Shown piece after piece: positions 32,094-42,138 of a stretch of DNA of 64,000 nucleotides. The DNA comes from Diphasiastrum complanatum (lineage: Eukaryota; Streptophyta; Lycopodiopsida; Lycopodiales; Lycopodiaceae). The translations under genes and the position numbers were made by a program. The notes under the pieces were generated by a model, which saw nothing but the letters and a program-made list of their open reading frames with translations, was not told the DNA's origin and did no database searches. How positions within the stretch are numbered: the stretch's first letter is position 1; the number at the start of each line of letters is the position of its first letter. The stretch covers positions 813,001-877,000 of the forward strand of contig CM055096.1 in the NCBI GenBank assembly GCA_029204225.1. The letters run 5' to 3'.

Positions 32094-32365
32094 GCTAGAA
32101 TTAAAGTAGAATCACTGTGTTACTGGACTGTGGGTCCTATCAGTTGATAAGGATCAGTTGGCCTCGCCACGAGGCAAGTTGACAGAACACGCGTCCCGCC
32201 AACGGCAACCTGGGTCATGCATGGGTTGCCTGAGTGAACAACTATATGTACAGTGTAATTTCATTTTGAGAAATACAGTTGCTATGTGAGCTTGTTGTGG
32301 AGAGTGTTTTATGTCTGTGTTACTGTGTAGCATGATCTGTGTTCCTGTGCAAAGCAAATTCTAAG
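32094..32365 (+). repeat. 5' LTR
   Basis: Begins GCTAGAATTAAAG and ends AATTCTAAG, the inverted ends TAGAATT/AATTCTA, without the usual TG..CA. Contains a GCCTCGCCACGAGGC hairpin near 32161. Matches 37863-38134 and 2563-2839. Confidence 0.9.
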
Positions 32366-32366
32366 T

Positions 32367-32378
32367 TGGTATCAGAGC
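32367..32378 (+). promoter_or_regulatory. primer-binding site, initiator tRNA-Met
   Basis: TGGTATCAGAGC one base after the LTR. A 1.3-kb leader without a supported gene follows (32379-33681). Confidence 0.94.
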
Positions 32379-33681
32379 CATACAGGGAGTGTACACAGTA
32401 CAACATCGTTGTTGAAGAGAGCTTCGGGAGAACTGTCTTCTGAGAGTTCGGGGTTTACGGCGGGTTGAAGACGAAAAGAGAAGCACTGGTGCACGGTTTC
32501 TAGTTTATAGAGGCTTGCCAGGCTTAGGAGAGGGATTAGTAGCCTGTGCATAGTAGCAGACAGGGTAAAACTTGGTGAAAAATTGACAATTTCGAAGCCA
32601 GTTGAAAATTGAAACCGGGTTTGGGGTTACGGTTTTTTATACATAACTGGTGATTTCTTCTCTGTTTGTGCACCGTTTTGGATGTCGTAAGGACATGAAT
32701 GAAGCTAATTATATTGTCAACCAGCCATGGAGAGATTCTGAGGTTTATGTCAGAGATTTGTCTACAAATAGTTAACCTAGCAGATTTGCGGTGAAAGGTG
32801 AAAAAAGCCATTTTCTCAAGTTGAGTTAAAATCACCATTTCTCCACAAAATTTCTTGATTGAACACTCTAGAGATTTGGTATCACCCTGATCCAGGCCTC
32901 AGATCGTGCTCAAATTGATCCGAAGGCGAGTTTGATCAAGCAACAAGTAGCTTGGGGAGGTGCGGCTGTAGACAGGGAGGTCGTAGGTATGTTTGCGCGT
33001 GAAACCAAGGCAAAACTGTAGTGTTTTGAAGTGGACAGCGCTTGCAAGTGTCTCCATTAGTGCACAAAAGTGCTCAAAACCATTGGATAGAGAATTTACA
33101 AGATCGACGGCTCAGATCATGCTACCCAGGAGGGATATCCACAGTTGGATCAGAATTGACCATTGGATGGAGTCTGAAGGGTTGTTGAAGAGGGCCCTGA
33201 AGAAGTGAAGTGCAGTTTGGCCTTCAACTTCATTAAAAATTTTCATACTAAGATTGGAGTTGGGTCCCTTCATGAGTGAAGAGTGAAGTTTCTTCAAGGT
33301 GAAGAAACAGTTCAAAAACAAAGAAAATCCCTATTTTTGGATCCTTTGCCCGTTTTGACCCAAACGAAAGGCTATAACCTCCAAACGAAGGGCACCCGGA
33401 CTGTACTTGCAAGTACGGTACAACAAAATAGAGTGATTGTAGTGGAGAAAGTGTTTGAAATGCACCAAAAGTGTTTTCACCATTCCACTGGACACGAAGT
33501 TGGGAGTTGACGACTGAGTGCATTTCGGAAGGCGACACCAATTTGGCTTTCAAATTGGTGGAAAAGCGGTGAGTGGCCTGGTAAGGGAAAAAGTGCAGGT
33601 CATTATTTTCAATTTCTGACATCACAGTTAGCCTCGACATACTGCTTTTAGCCTATGATAGAAGTTTCAATTAGTTTTGCG
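32379..33681 (+). other. copia 5' leader
   Basis: Long untranslated leader between primer site and gag. Open frames of up to 130 codons occur on both strands but overlap one another and have no domain. Confidence 0.75.
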
Positions 33682-34515
33682 ATGGCAAACATGGGAGAGT
33701 CCATTTTGAGTGAAACTAGCAAATTGGACGGGATTTCTAACTATGCATTGTGGAAATTCAAAATGGAAAACAAACTGATGGAGAAAGATGTGTAGGAAGT
33801 CGTCACAGGTGATGAGAGAAGGCCTCCAAATGAAGCGTATATCAAAATGTTTGACAAAAAGATGAGGAAAGCTTTGACCTTCATTAACTTGTCAATGAAG
33901 GATCACATCATTACCCACATTTGTGAGGTTGTTACACCTAGATAGGCATGGGATGTGCTAAAGGAGCAGTTTGAGACGTCAAATCCATCAAGAATTATGT
34001 TTTTGAAGTCAAATCTGAATAGTGCCCGAATGGAACAAGGAGAGCACATTCAAACGTACATGACCAGAATCAAGACAATGAGGGATGAACTACATTCTAT
34101 TGCTGAGCACATACATGATGTGGAACTGGTGCACAATGCATTGTGCGGCATTTCAGAACCCTATTAGATGTTTGTGAGCAGAATAGCATCAAGAGAAAGA
34201 TTGCCAACCTTTGACGAGCTCACATGAATCTTGATGCAGGAAGAGCAACGACGAGAAATGGTGAAAGCTAGACGTCAGAATACTGACGATCAGGCACTTG
34301 CAACACGTCAAAAACAAGGCAAGGGCAAGGGCAAGGGCAAGAAGAAGTCTAAGCAGCAATCTGCCAAGTCTCAGGAGGATGAGGGATCTTCCAATAAGAC
34401 CAAGAAGAAAGACAAGTGCTTCCATTGTGGTAAAAAGGGCCATTGGAAGAGTGAATGTCACAAATTCCTGGCGGAACAAGGCAAGGGGAAACCAAATCAA
34501 GTAGGTAACCTTGTC
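33682..34515 (+). pseudogene. copia gag
   Basis: Begins ATG at 33682 (MANMGESILSETSK). The DUF4219-type start SKLDGISNYALWKFKMENKL and the UBN2 core (AWDVLKEQFETSNPSR, LNSARMEQGEHIQTYMTRIK) are followed by a Lys/Gly-rich linker (KGKGKGKGKK) and a zinc knuckle CFHCGKKGHWKSEC (about 34417-34458) with all four metal ligands. Premature stops at about 33793, 33942, 34165 and 34225 kill it. The role is RNA packaging in particles. Confidence 0.88.
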
Positions 34516-34755
34516 GATGAGGGTGATATTGAAGACTTTAGCATCTTCATATCTGCATTATCATCTAATCAAGATGATCAAACATGGTATATTGACTCGG
34601 GAGCCACAAGACACATGACAGGTAACAAGAGTTGGTTCAGTAGCTTGAAAGTGTTGGATAATGGAACGTTCGTCTCACAAGCAAATGGTGAGGTGTGCAA
34701 GATCAAGGGGATAGGCATTGTTTCAATCCAACTACATGACGACAAAGCAGGATGA
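34516..34755 (+). pseudogene. copia aspartic protease
   Basis: Active site WYIDSGATRHMTGN (about 34585-34625), then GEVCKIKGIGIVSIQLHD. A stop at 34753-34755 and a frameshift separate it from the REVLYVPALKKNLLSVG continuation. Confidence 0.87.
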
Positions 34756-35726
34756 TCAGGGAGGTACTTTACGTACCAGCTTTGAAGAAAAATCTGCTTT
34801 CTGTTGGAGTCATTACTGATCAAAAGTTGAAAGTAGAATTCGCCCATGATTGTTGCTTTGTGAAGGATGGAGTTATTGTGGATGGAGTAAGGGAGCCCAA
34901 TACAAAATTGTACAGGTTGAATGCTACAATCAAGGGGCAACATGGACTTGTATCATCCATTCCATCGCAAGCTGAGTTGTGGCATAAGAGGCTTGGTCAC
35001 TTGAACTTGGGAAGCCTCAGTTTGATGAGCAAATTGGAGATGGTAACAGGATTGCCTACCATTGAAGACCACTTGAAATTGATGTGCGAATCATGTGTAT
35101 ATGTGAAGCAACATCGAGAGAAGTTCAATAAAGGTGGTGTTGCAAGAGCAAAGAACATCCTGGATTTAATCCACAAAGATTTATGTGGGCCTATGAGGAC
35201 CATGTCCTTAGGTAAAGCCTTCTATTTCATGACCTTTATTGATAATATGTCATGTAAGACGTGGATCTACTTCTTGAAGAAGAAATCAAATGCATTTGAC
35301 AACTTCAAGAGCTTCAAAGCATTGGTCGAAAATCAGACAGGTAGGAAGATCAAAGTTCTAAGATCAGATAGTGGAGATGAGTACAAGTCTAATGACTTCA
35401 ATGATCCTTGTGATCAATGTGGGATTAAAAGACAAATTACGCAAGCTCATACTCATGCTCTCAATGGTGTAGCTGAGCACAAGAATTGTACGATTGTGGA
35501 AAGTGCCAGATCTATGCTAGCTGAGATGAAACTACCAAAATACTTCTGGTCAGAAGCATGCAGTACGGCAGTCTATCTTCAAAATAGAAGTCCTACCATT
35601 GTCATACCAAAGATAACACCTGAGGAAGCATTCATGAAGAAGAAGCCAAAGGTGAACCACTTGCGAATCTTTGGATGTAAGCCTTTGTACATGTTCCTAA
35701 GGAAGAGAGACGTAAACTTGATGTAA
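34756..35726 (+). pseudogene. copia pre-integrase and integrase
   Basis: A 324-codon open frame from about 34752. HHCC zinc site: WHKRLGHLNLG..CESC (about 34979-35095). Core: FIDNMSCKTW where the family has FIDD (first catalytic Asp kept), RSDSGDEYKS (second Asp), NGVAEHKNC (Glu kept, neighbouring residues changed), then PKYFWSEACSTAVYLQNRSP and LRIFGC. It ends at a stop after a frameshift; the C-terminus continues from about 35730 (KGYRCFDPVEKK). Confidence 0.87.
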
Positions 35727-37806
35727 AAGTTATCAAGTGTATATTCCTAGGATATGATGATCGTGTGAAGGGCTATAGATGTTTTGATCCAGTGGAAAAA
35801 AAAATCCATGTAAGTTGTGATGTTATCTTTGATGAATCCAAGATGTATGAAAACGAGGATGCTGAGAAGATAGATACATCTAGTGGGAAAGATGGTATAG
35901 TGAGGATACCACCTGATGATGATCCATTCATTGACCTTCCAAGTGATGAAAAAGATAATACATCTCGAGATACTACTACTCAACCTCAAGAGACAGGTTG
36001 AAGAGGTAGGGGCAAACCTTTTGGTGCAAGAAGGATTGAAATTGCAGGTGACAAACGCAAGGAGAAGGATGTACCATGGGATACATTTTTTCCAGGAAGC
36101 CGATCACCTGATAAGAAGCTTCCTAAGTGGTTTGAGAGATTGTTGGAGAGCCGCGATATGGATGACTTTCCTGGATCATCTAGCCAGGGAGAGCTACGAA
36201 GATCAACAAGAGAGAAGACACAACCTGAAAGGTATGAAGCAAATTATGCTCTCTTATCTAGAATTATTCAAAGCAAAGAACCTTCGACTTATGGTAAAGC
36301 GAAGGATGATGACATTTGGGTCAAGGCCATGGGAAAGGAGATGGAGTCAATTGCTAAGCATAGCACATGGGACTTAGTAGAACCACCAGTTGGCAAGAAA
36401 CCCATAGGTTGCAAATGGGTATACAGGACTAAGTACCATGCATATGGAAGTATAGCAAAGCACAAGGCAAGATTGGTGATCAAAGAGTATGCACAAAGTA
36501 AACCATCGACTATGAGGAGACCTTTGCGCCGGTATGTAAGTGGAATACTCTACGTCTACTTGTTGCTTTAGCTTCACATTTTGGTTGGCCTTTGCATAAG
36601 ATGGATGTGAAATCTGCTTTTCTAAATGGTGAGTTAGAAGAAGAGGTGTTCATGGATCAACCTGAAGGCTTTGTAGCGAAGGGACATGAAAATAAAGTAT
36701 GTCGCTTGAAGAAAGCGCTTTATTGTCTTAAATAGGCACCATGTGCGTGGTATAGCATGATTGATGCCTACTTTCATTCAAAGGGGATGGTGAGAACACA
36801 CTCTGATCCAAATCTATATGTCTTATGCTTCGATGGTATGGTTGCTTTGATTGCTCTTTATGTTTATGACTTGATTGTTACGGAAAATAATCAATAGATA
36901 ATAGATATGATCAAGAAAGATCTCATGGAACAATTCGAGATGACAGATCTCAGTCTGATGCATTATCGCCTTGGAGTAGAGGTGTGGCAAAAAGGACACG
37001 AAGTGGGTTTAACACAAGTGAAGTATGTCAAAGAGTTGTTGCACAGGTTTAGGTTGCAGGATTGCAAACCAGTGAATACTCCTATTGAACCAGGTAAAAA
37101 GCTTTCTAAGCTTGATGAGTCACAGTCATTTAATGCTATGCTATATAGGCAGTTAGTAGGGAGCTTGATTTACCTTACCACGACTAGACCAGATATATGC
37201 TATGTTGTTGGCATTGTAAGTCAATTTATGGCAGCACCTACGGAAACACATTGGAAGGCAGTTAAACGCATTTTGCGTTATGTGAAAGGCACTTCAGATT
37301 ATGTCTTGATTTACAAGAAGCATGATGGGTTACCTGAGTTGTGTGGTTATGTGGATGCGGATTGGGGAGTGCTTTGATGATTGTAGATCCACCACATGGT
37401 ATGTATTCCAGTTTTGTGGTAGTTGCTTTTCCTGGTCTAGAAAGAAGCTAAGCACAATTGCTCTATCCACCACAGAAGCAGAGAATAAGGCAATGTGTAG
37501 TGCAGCACAGGAAGCTATATGGTTGAGACAAATCTTGGAAGAAGATGGCATGAAGCAGAAAAATCCCACGACATTACATAGCGATAGTCAGAGTGGCATT
37601 CAACTAGCAAAGAATCCAGTGTTCCATGTGAGAACTAAACACATTGAGATTCAGTATCACTTTATACGTGAGAGGCTACTGAGTCGTGAAATTCATGTTG
37701 TTCATCGTAGCACAGAAGAACAACTAGCTGATATTTTCACCAAGCCACTTGTTGGAGAAAAGTTTGATAAGTTTAGATCAAAGCTTTCTGTACTTAAAGT
37801 TTGTTG
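35727..37806 (+). pseudogene. copia RT and RNase H, broken, YVDD lost
   Basis: After an acidic linker (about 35765-36000) and EKTQPERYEANYA, RT begins KAMGKEMESIAKHSTWDLVE, CKWVYRTKYHAYGSIAKHKA, a frameshift, then YEETFAPVCKWN, MDVKSAFLNGELEEEVFMDQ. The catalytic box reads LYVYDLI (about 36858-36878), the first Asp of YVDD replaced by Tyr. Stops interrupt near 36733 and 36896. 36907-37377 is open through CKPVNTPIEPGKK and TTRPDICYVVG. RNase H then continues in another frame (STIALSTTEAENKA, FHVRTKHIEI) to the stop at 37806. Its sister at 1198-2508 keeps YVDD. Confidence 0.88.
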
Positions 37807-37848
37807 ACTTTAAAGCTATGTATATGACTGTATAAAAAGAAGACTCTA

Positions 37849-37862
37849 CTTTAAGGGAGAGA
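37849..37862 (+). other. polypurine tract
   Basis: TTTAAGGGAGAGAG-type purine run immediately before the 3' LTR; identical in the sister at 2550-2562. Confidence 0.85.
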
Positions 37863-38134
37863 GTTAGAATTAAAGTAGAATCACTGTGTTACTGGACTGT
37901 GGGTCCTATCAATTGATAAGGATCAGTTGGCCTCGTCACGAGGCAAGTCGACAGAACACGCATCCCGCCAATGGCAACCTGGGTCATGCATGGGTTTCCT
38001 GAGTGAACAACTATATGTACAGTGTAATTTCATTTTGAGAAATACAGTTGCTATGTGCGCTTGCTGTGGAGAGTGTTTTCTGTCTGTGTTACTGTGTATC
38101 ATGATCTATGTTCCTGTGCAAAGCGAATTCTAAG
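37863..38134 (+). repeat. 3' LTR
   Basis: Same length as the 5' LTR. It begins GTTAGAATTAAAG and ends AATTCTAAG, followed by TGTGGGA. Confidence 0.9.
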
Positions 38135-38410
38135 TGTGGGAACGTAACTAGGTAGACTTTTCACACATGTTAGGACCGGTGACCCACACGTCCAAGCATT
38201 TGGGGTACAGGGAGCAGTTTCCCTAGGCTGTTTTCACTTTTTTTTTGCATGTTTTCTCCCTGATATCGCTTATGTCATCCCTTTGTTGCACACCACATTT
38301 TCTGTGCATAGAACTGATATCAAGCCATACGATCGCTTCTATGAAACCTTCTATTCCCTCTTCCAATTCTCCTCCTCCTCTCGCACACATAATCGATATA
38401 GCCCTCCACC

Positions 38411-38803
38411 ATGGATAGGGTGAATCAGACTAAGAGAGACTTCTAACCTTGTTTCGACACCTATTTCCAAAAGAACTCTGCATCCACCAAGGGAAAGTAG
38501 AAGATCAAATAAAAGTAGGTGGCCAAGAGATCATAAAATATCAGAGATCCACCAAGATTTTGATACCCAGAGCTCCATTCTATCGTAGTGTATGCCAAAT
38601 CACTATATAGAATCTGGGATCTTATGTTAGGTTTACACCTGGGATATTATAGTGTCTTTAGGAGGTTGTTGAGGATTATCAGAGCATGTCTTTTGAGGAT
38701 TCTTTTGTGCTTTTCATACATGCTAAACGGGTAACCATTATGCCAGTGGATATCCAACTTTTGTATAGATTGATGGACAGGTACTTTAGATTACACAAGT
38801 TGG
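38411..38803 (+). pseudogene. histone H3-fold pseudogene, CENH3-like
   Basis: From 38527 one continuous frame reads as an H3 fold: EIIKYQRSTKILIPRAPFYR (H3: REIRKYQKSTELLI..PFQR), a loop with a stop, VRFTPGIL, two stops, EVVEDYQSMSFEDSF, then IHAKRVTIMPVDIQL (38719-38763), nearly the canonical IHAKRVTIMPKDIQL. Spacing is kept: 18 residues lie between RF and the FED box, as in H3. IPRAPFYR in place of IRKLPFQR, FTPG after the arginine and a loop 1 one residue longer than in canonical H3 point to the centromeric variant CENH3. The ATG at 38411 opens MDRVNQTKR, similar to the H3 start ARTKQTAR, but stops follow at once. H3 wraps DNA in nucleosomes. With four stops inside the fold this copy makes no full histone. 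The last helix continues without a stop into the next ORF. Confidence 0.78.
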
Positions 38804-39168
38804 TACCATCTCTTCGAAGGGATCCTCCACTTGATAGAACTGATCTTCCTACAAAGAGGCCTTGTAAGCAGAAGGCCCCAAAAAGGAGTAGGAAGTCCAC
38901 AGCTACAGCTCCCAAGAATATGAGGAGGATGACTATGCAGCAATCCTCACCTTCTGGAGAGAATGCAATTGTAGATGATAATTCACTCATTGTTGTTGTA
39001 AATACTGCTACATCTATTTTGGAAAATCGTGTAGATGTTGTACAGACTATACTTGCCCTCTCTCCTCCTTCCAATTCATCACAACCCATGACAAGGCCTC
39101 TCGTTGTTGACTTTGATACTACTCCTCATCTTCCTTCAAAACCTACCCTATTTATGAATGTTGAATAA
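38686..39168 (+). pseudogene. open linker continuing from the H3 fold
   Basis: A 160-codon open frame: the end of the H3 fold (MSFEDSF..DIQLLYRLMDRYFR), then a basic segment (RPCKQKAPKRSRKSTATAPK) suited to a nuclear signal, then a Ser/Thr/Pro-rich stretch ending at 39168. A real H3 ends a few residues after RRIRGERA; here the frame runs on about 115 residues. No domain is recognised in the added part. It is the physical link between the H3 fold and the protease-like exons downstream. Confidence 0.5.
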
Positions 39169-39863
39169 TACCATCATTTTGAGAAAGATATATTGGATGT
39201 CATTGATCTTATTGGCATGCCATTTTTGTTTAGAATAGATGAAATAAACATAGATATAGATTTTGATTTCAATATTCAATATCCCCTTACTCATGGAGGG
39301 ATTTTTTTGTTCTTTGTCATTTCTTTTTGTAGTGCATGAAGGGTGACAATGACATCCTTGCATCTTGCTTATTTGAAAGATGTTCACCACTGGTGAAGCA
39401 CATTATACTTCCATATCCTACAAAGTAAGTACTCCAAGTTCTTTCTATCTTTTTTTGATGGTTGTATCACTAGATGTTTTTGTTGGTTCATTCATCTCAC
39501 TTATTGCTTCGATTTTGCAGTGTCCACTGGAGCTTGAACTTAATCTCGGTGGACAAAACCGTAGATAATACAACAAATAGTTTTTGTATGAAGATGAAAA
39601 ATGCCAACAACACGCACAAAGACATTGATGCTTTGTTGCCATCAAGTTTTAAATATTTTCCATACGCAGCAGTCGGAGAATGTAAATTTGTGACCATAGA
39701 GATAATGTCTCAATATTTCAGAATATGCATTTTCAATATCATTACTATCATTTTTTATATCATTCCTAACATATTAATTGTAGTACATACTCCACAACAA
39801 AATGATTCTTACAGTTGCAACTTTTGTGCTCTTTACAATGCAAATTTCTTTTTGGAGTGGTAA
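39169..39863 (+). pseudogene. Ulp1/C48-like SUMO protease relic with introns
   Basis: The exon from about 39333 (after TTTTTGTAG) encodes CMKGDNDILAS..KHIILPYPT. It is spliced at GT 39425 to AG 39520 (96-bp intron, GTAAGT donor, TTTTGCAG acceptor) into VHWSLNLISVDKTV, which keeps the reading phase. HWSL is the Ulp1 motif carrying the catalytic His (39525-39527). A second plausible intron (GT 39682 to AG 39783) leads to TPQQNDSYSCNFCALYNANF, the Ulp1 Q-N-x-x-x-C box, with the catalytic Cys codon at 39816-39818 and Asn where Gly is usual. The catalytic Asp (usually YDS) is not clear. C48 enzymes remove SUMO; several plant Mutator-like transposons carry such a gene. Upstream, 39169-39300 still reads as coding (HFEKDILDVIDLIGMPFLF) after a stop at 39166-39168. 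Confidence 0.55.
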
Positions 39864-40440
39864 AACTTGTAAGAAAATGTTGATATTTCAAAGGTAATTT
39901 TTGCAATTTTGATTTCGTTTTTATTAAGAGAATACTGATCTATTTTTATGTGTCAATAAGTAACATGTGAGTATTGTATGTGCAATTTGTGCTTTGTGAG
40001 TAGCAGAATTAGATGTGTACACATTCCGACAAGAGATTATCTTGAGTATTATGGCAAGGGCAAGGTCCAGATCCAGGGTACCAATAGCTCTTCCAGCAGA
40101 AACATACAGACACAAAACACAACTAGGGATGATACAACTATCCCTGTTGCATAGGGAATAATAATTAGAAAACAAGCATTGATAAAAAATATAAATATAC
40201 TTTTTCAAATGTACTGATGCCCAAAAGAGTTTATACATGATTTTATCATAAGTTGCATATAATTTTATTGCTCTTCTACAATATGGATTATTGTTGATAG
40301 TTGTGAGAGATTTCAACTAGTTTAGTCTAGTTTAGTCATATTTTGGTAAATTATCAATATGAGACCAAAACTCATTTTAGACTTGGAGATAAACTTTTTG
40401 AAGTTATATTAGTTTAAAATACATTCAATAAACACTTTTT
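39864..40440. other. possible 3' remains of the protease gene, then AT-rich sequence
   Basis: A coding-like piece CVHIPTRDYLEYYGKGKVQI occurs at about 40012-40075 on the plus strand and may be a last exon. After 40145 I see only AT-rich sequence. Confidence 0.35.
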
Positions 40441-40845
40441 GAAAGTGTGGGAAAGTTGGTAGTCGAGTTTGAAAGAGATTCAAATTTGAATGTTGGGTAC
40501 TTTAAATCTAGACCCAAAAATAATAGGGTTTACATTTTGGAAGGAAAGGCAAGTGGCCAAATAGGGTTTGAACCTGTTATAAAAGGAGGAAACTCATGGA
40601 GAGACACATCTTCTCTCTTCTCTCTCTCATTTTATCATTATACATGGTTTTCTTTGGGTTCTACTAGTCATTGGTGCACTCTCTTGATGATATCTTGCAA
40701 TCTTGTGTGTAGAATGCTCATATTTTGTTATTTTTGGTTCAACACGTGTGAAATACAGTAGGGTATTGTAGTTGTATGGACTACAACTATATTTTATATT
40801 TTGGTTCATGTTTGATCAGTATCTCTTAGAGTTTGCATCTCATTT
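40441..40845 (+). promoter_or_regulatory. promoter-like sequence, possibly part of an LTR
   Basis: GTTATAAAAGGAGG at about 40576 is a good TATA box, followed 30-60 bp later by a CT-rich leader (CTTCTCTCTTCTCTCTCTC). TGTGGGAAAGTTGG at 40446 could be an LTR start. No matching second copy is seen in the window. An open frame of 104 codons across it is not supported as a gene. Confidence 0.4.
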
Positions 40846-40849
40846 TGTA

Positions 40850-41560
40850 TGTAGATGTTGATATTTCTACATTGGTAGGATTGTTGGTTTGCTCCTTTTT
40901 GTAACCAAAGATTAGGGACATGGATTGGATCTTGAATGATTTGAAATACTTCACAGTAGCTGTGTGCAATTTGTGGTCACCTCCTGTCTCTTTCGTATCT
41001 GTAAGAAGAAATCAAAAGTATGAGTGTACATTAAAATTGTAAATTATTTTACTTTCAGATTGAGTACTTGGTAAAACATACTATAATCATCAAGTACTTA
41101 CAAGTTTCCCATTGACAAAAGATCTGAAACATTTGGGTAGGTCATTCTGTAGTAACACAAGTTTTGTTCATATATAGTCAAGGCTCCCATGCTCCTCCAC
41201 CTCTATCATAGCTAGAAATCTCTCATTGTATATAATGTTTATCTTTTTTCCCTCTATATGACCATCCGTTTGTAAATCTTGATCTAGTGGTATCCAAGTA
41301 TCACCATTTTTTTTAAATCTTTGATAACTGTACGTCATACTAAGAATTTGCTTTTCAATATAATAACGAAAAATCATAGAAGATTTTTTGATCCTGCAAT
41401 CTGTATATCCGTTTATCTTACTATTCCATCGTTTATCCATAAGATCTTACAAAATATCATCTAATAAATCCTTGCAAACAAATAAAATTGTTGTCCTTTT
41501 GACACTTGCACTCGAGAAGAAATCAACATATATGTGTAATGATAGAAACCAGCTTAGGGT
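40850..41560 (-). pseudogene. unassigned intron-containing gene fragment, minus strand
   Basis: Minus-strand exon from about 41440: MDKRWNSKINGYTDCRIKKS, YYIEKQILSMTYSYQRFKKN, GDTWIPLDQDLQTDG, RFLAMIEVEEHGSLDYI, a stop, then TKLVLLQNDLPKCFRSFVNG. A canonical intron follows: minus-strand GTAAGT donor at 41101-41096, acceptor TTCTTCTTACAG ending at 40999, 103 bp. The next exon reads IRKRQEVTTNCTQLL. No family recognised. It lies tail to tail with the Ulp1-like relic, as genes within one large transposon or gene cluster might. Confidence 0.45.
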
Positions 41561-41574
41561 TCCTTCTGCTTGCT

Positions 41575-42135
41575 GATCACGATTATGCTTTCGATCTGAC
41601 TCCCTCTTAGGCTTGAATTGTTTTTTTTTCTTCTCCTTGTTGCTGTAGAGAGCTTGGTTACTAGAAGCATCCCTGTGATCAAGGTGCTCTCAAGCCTCGA
41701 CTTCTTCTCAAATCTCGACAATTGCCTTTTCAAGTGTCATTGTAGGATCCTTTGCTAGTAGTGTCCAGGTTGTTTGGAAGGATCTTGTAAGGCTCTCAAC
41801 AGATAAGTGAGCTGCTTCTCTACTGACACTATATTTTCTGCTCCAAAATTGTGTAGTGAAAGGAATAGATTTTTTATCTTCCTAATAAAGGAAGTGAGGT
41901 CTTTGTCATCCCACTATAGGTTCAGTTGATCCTCAAGCATCATTATCTGATTGCGTGATTTCATCTGAAATCTTGTGAGTAGAGTATCCCACATCTCTTT
42001 TGCCTTGAAGAGTGTAGCCAGGTCAAGAGTCAGGCTATCCTCGATGGATGATCATAACAAGGCTACTGCCTTGTCATTCTTCTCTCTCCTTTGAGCTTTT
42101 ATCCTAAACCCTAGACCCTACATGACTGAGATGAG
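41575..42135 (-). pseudogene. copia gag fragment, minus strand
   Basis: Minus-strand reading gives TLFKAKEMWDTLLTRFQMKS, NQIMMLEDQLNL, LTSFIRKIKNLFLSLHNFG and a basic end (RRRKKNN), which fits the UBN2-type copia gag core. Stops at several places; no LTR of its own is seen next to it. Confidence 0.6.
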
Positions 42136-42138
42136 AAA

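Larger units (their letters stand above)
32094..38134 (+). mobile_element. Ty1/copia retrotransposon with both LTRs, about 6.0 kb, coding dead
   Basis: The most complete element in the window: 5' LTR 32094-32365, primer-binding site 32367-32378, leader, gag, protease, integrase, RT, RNase H, purine tract, 3' LTR 37863-38134. The 7-bp repeat TGTGGGA lies directly on each side and is a candidate target-site duplication. By hand the two LTRs differ at about 13 of some 271 positions, roughly 5 percent, so the insertion is old. Stops and frameshifts break every large domain. A truncated sister is at 1175-2839. Confidence 0.93.

Noticed and set aside
33248-33640. 130-codon minus-strand ORF in the copia leader
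   Set aside because: Antisense to the leader of a clear copia element, no domain.
40447-40761. 104-codon ORF as a gene
   Set aside because: The region looks like a promoter with TATA box and CT-rich leader; no domain.
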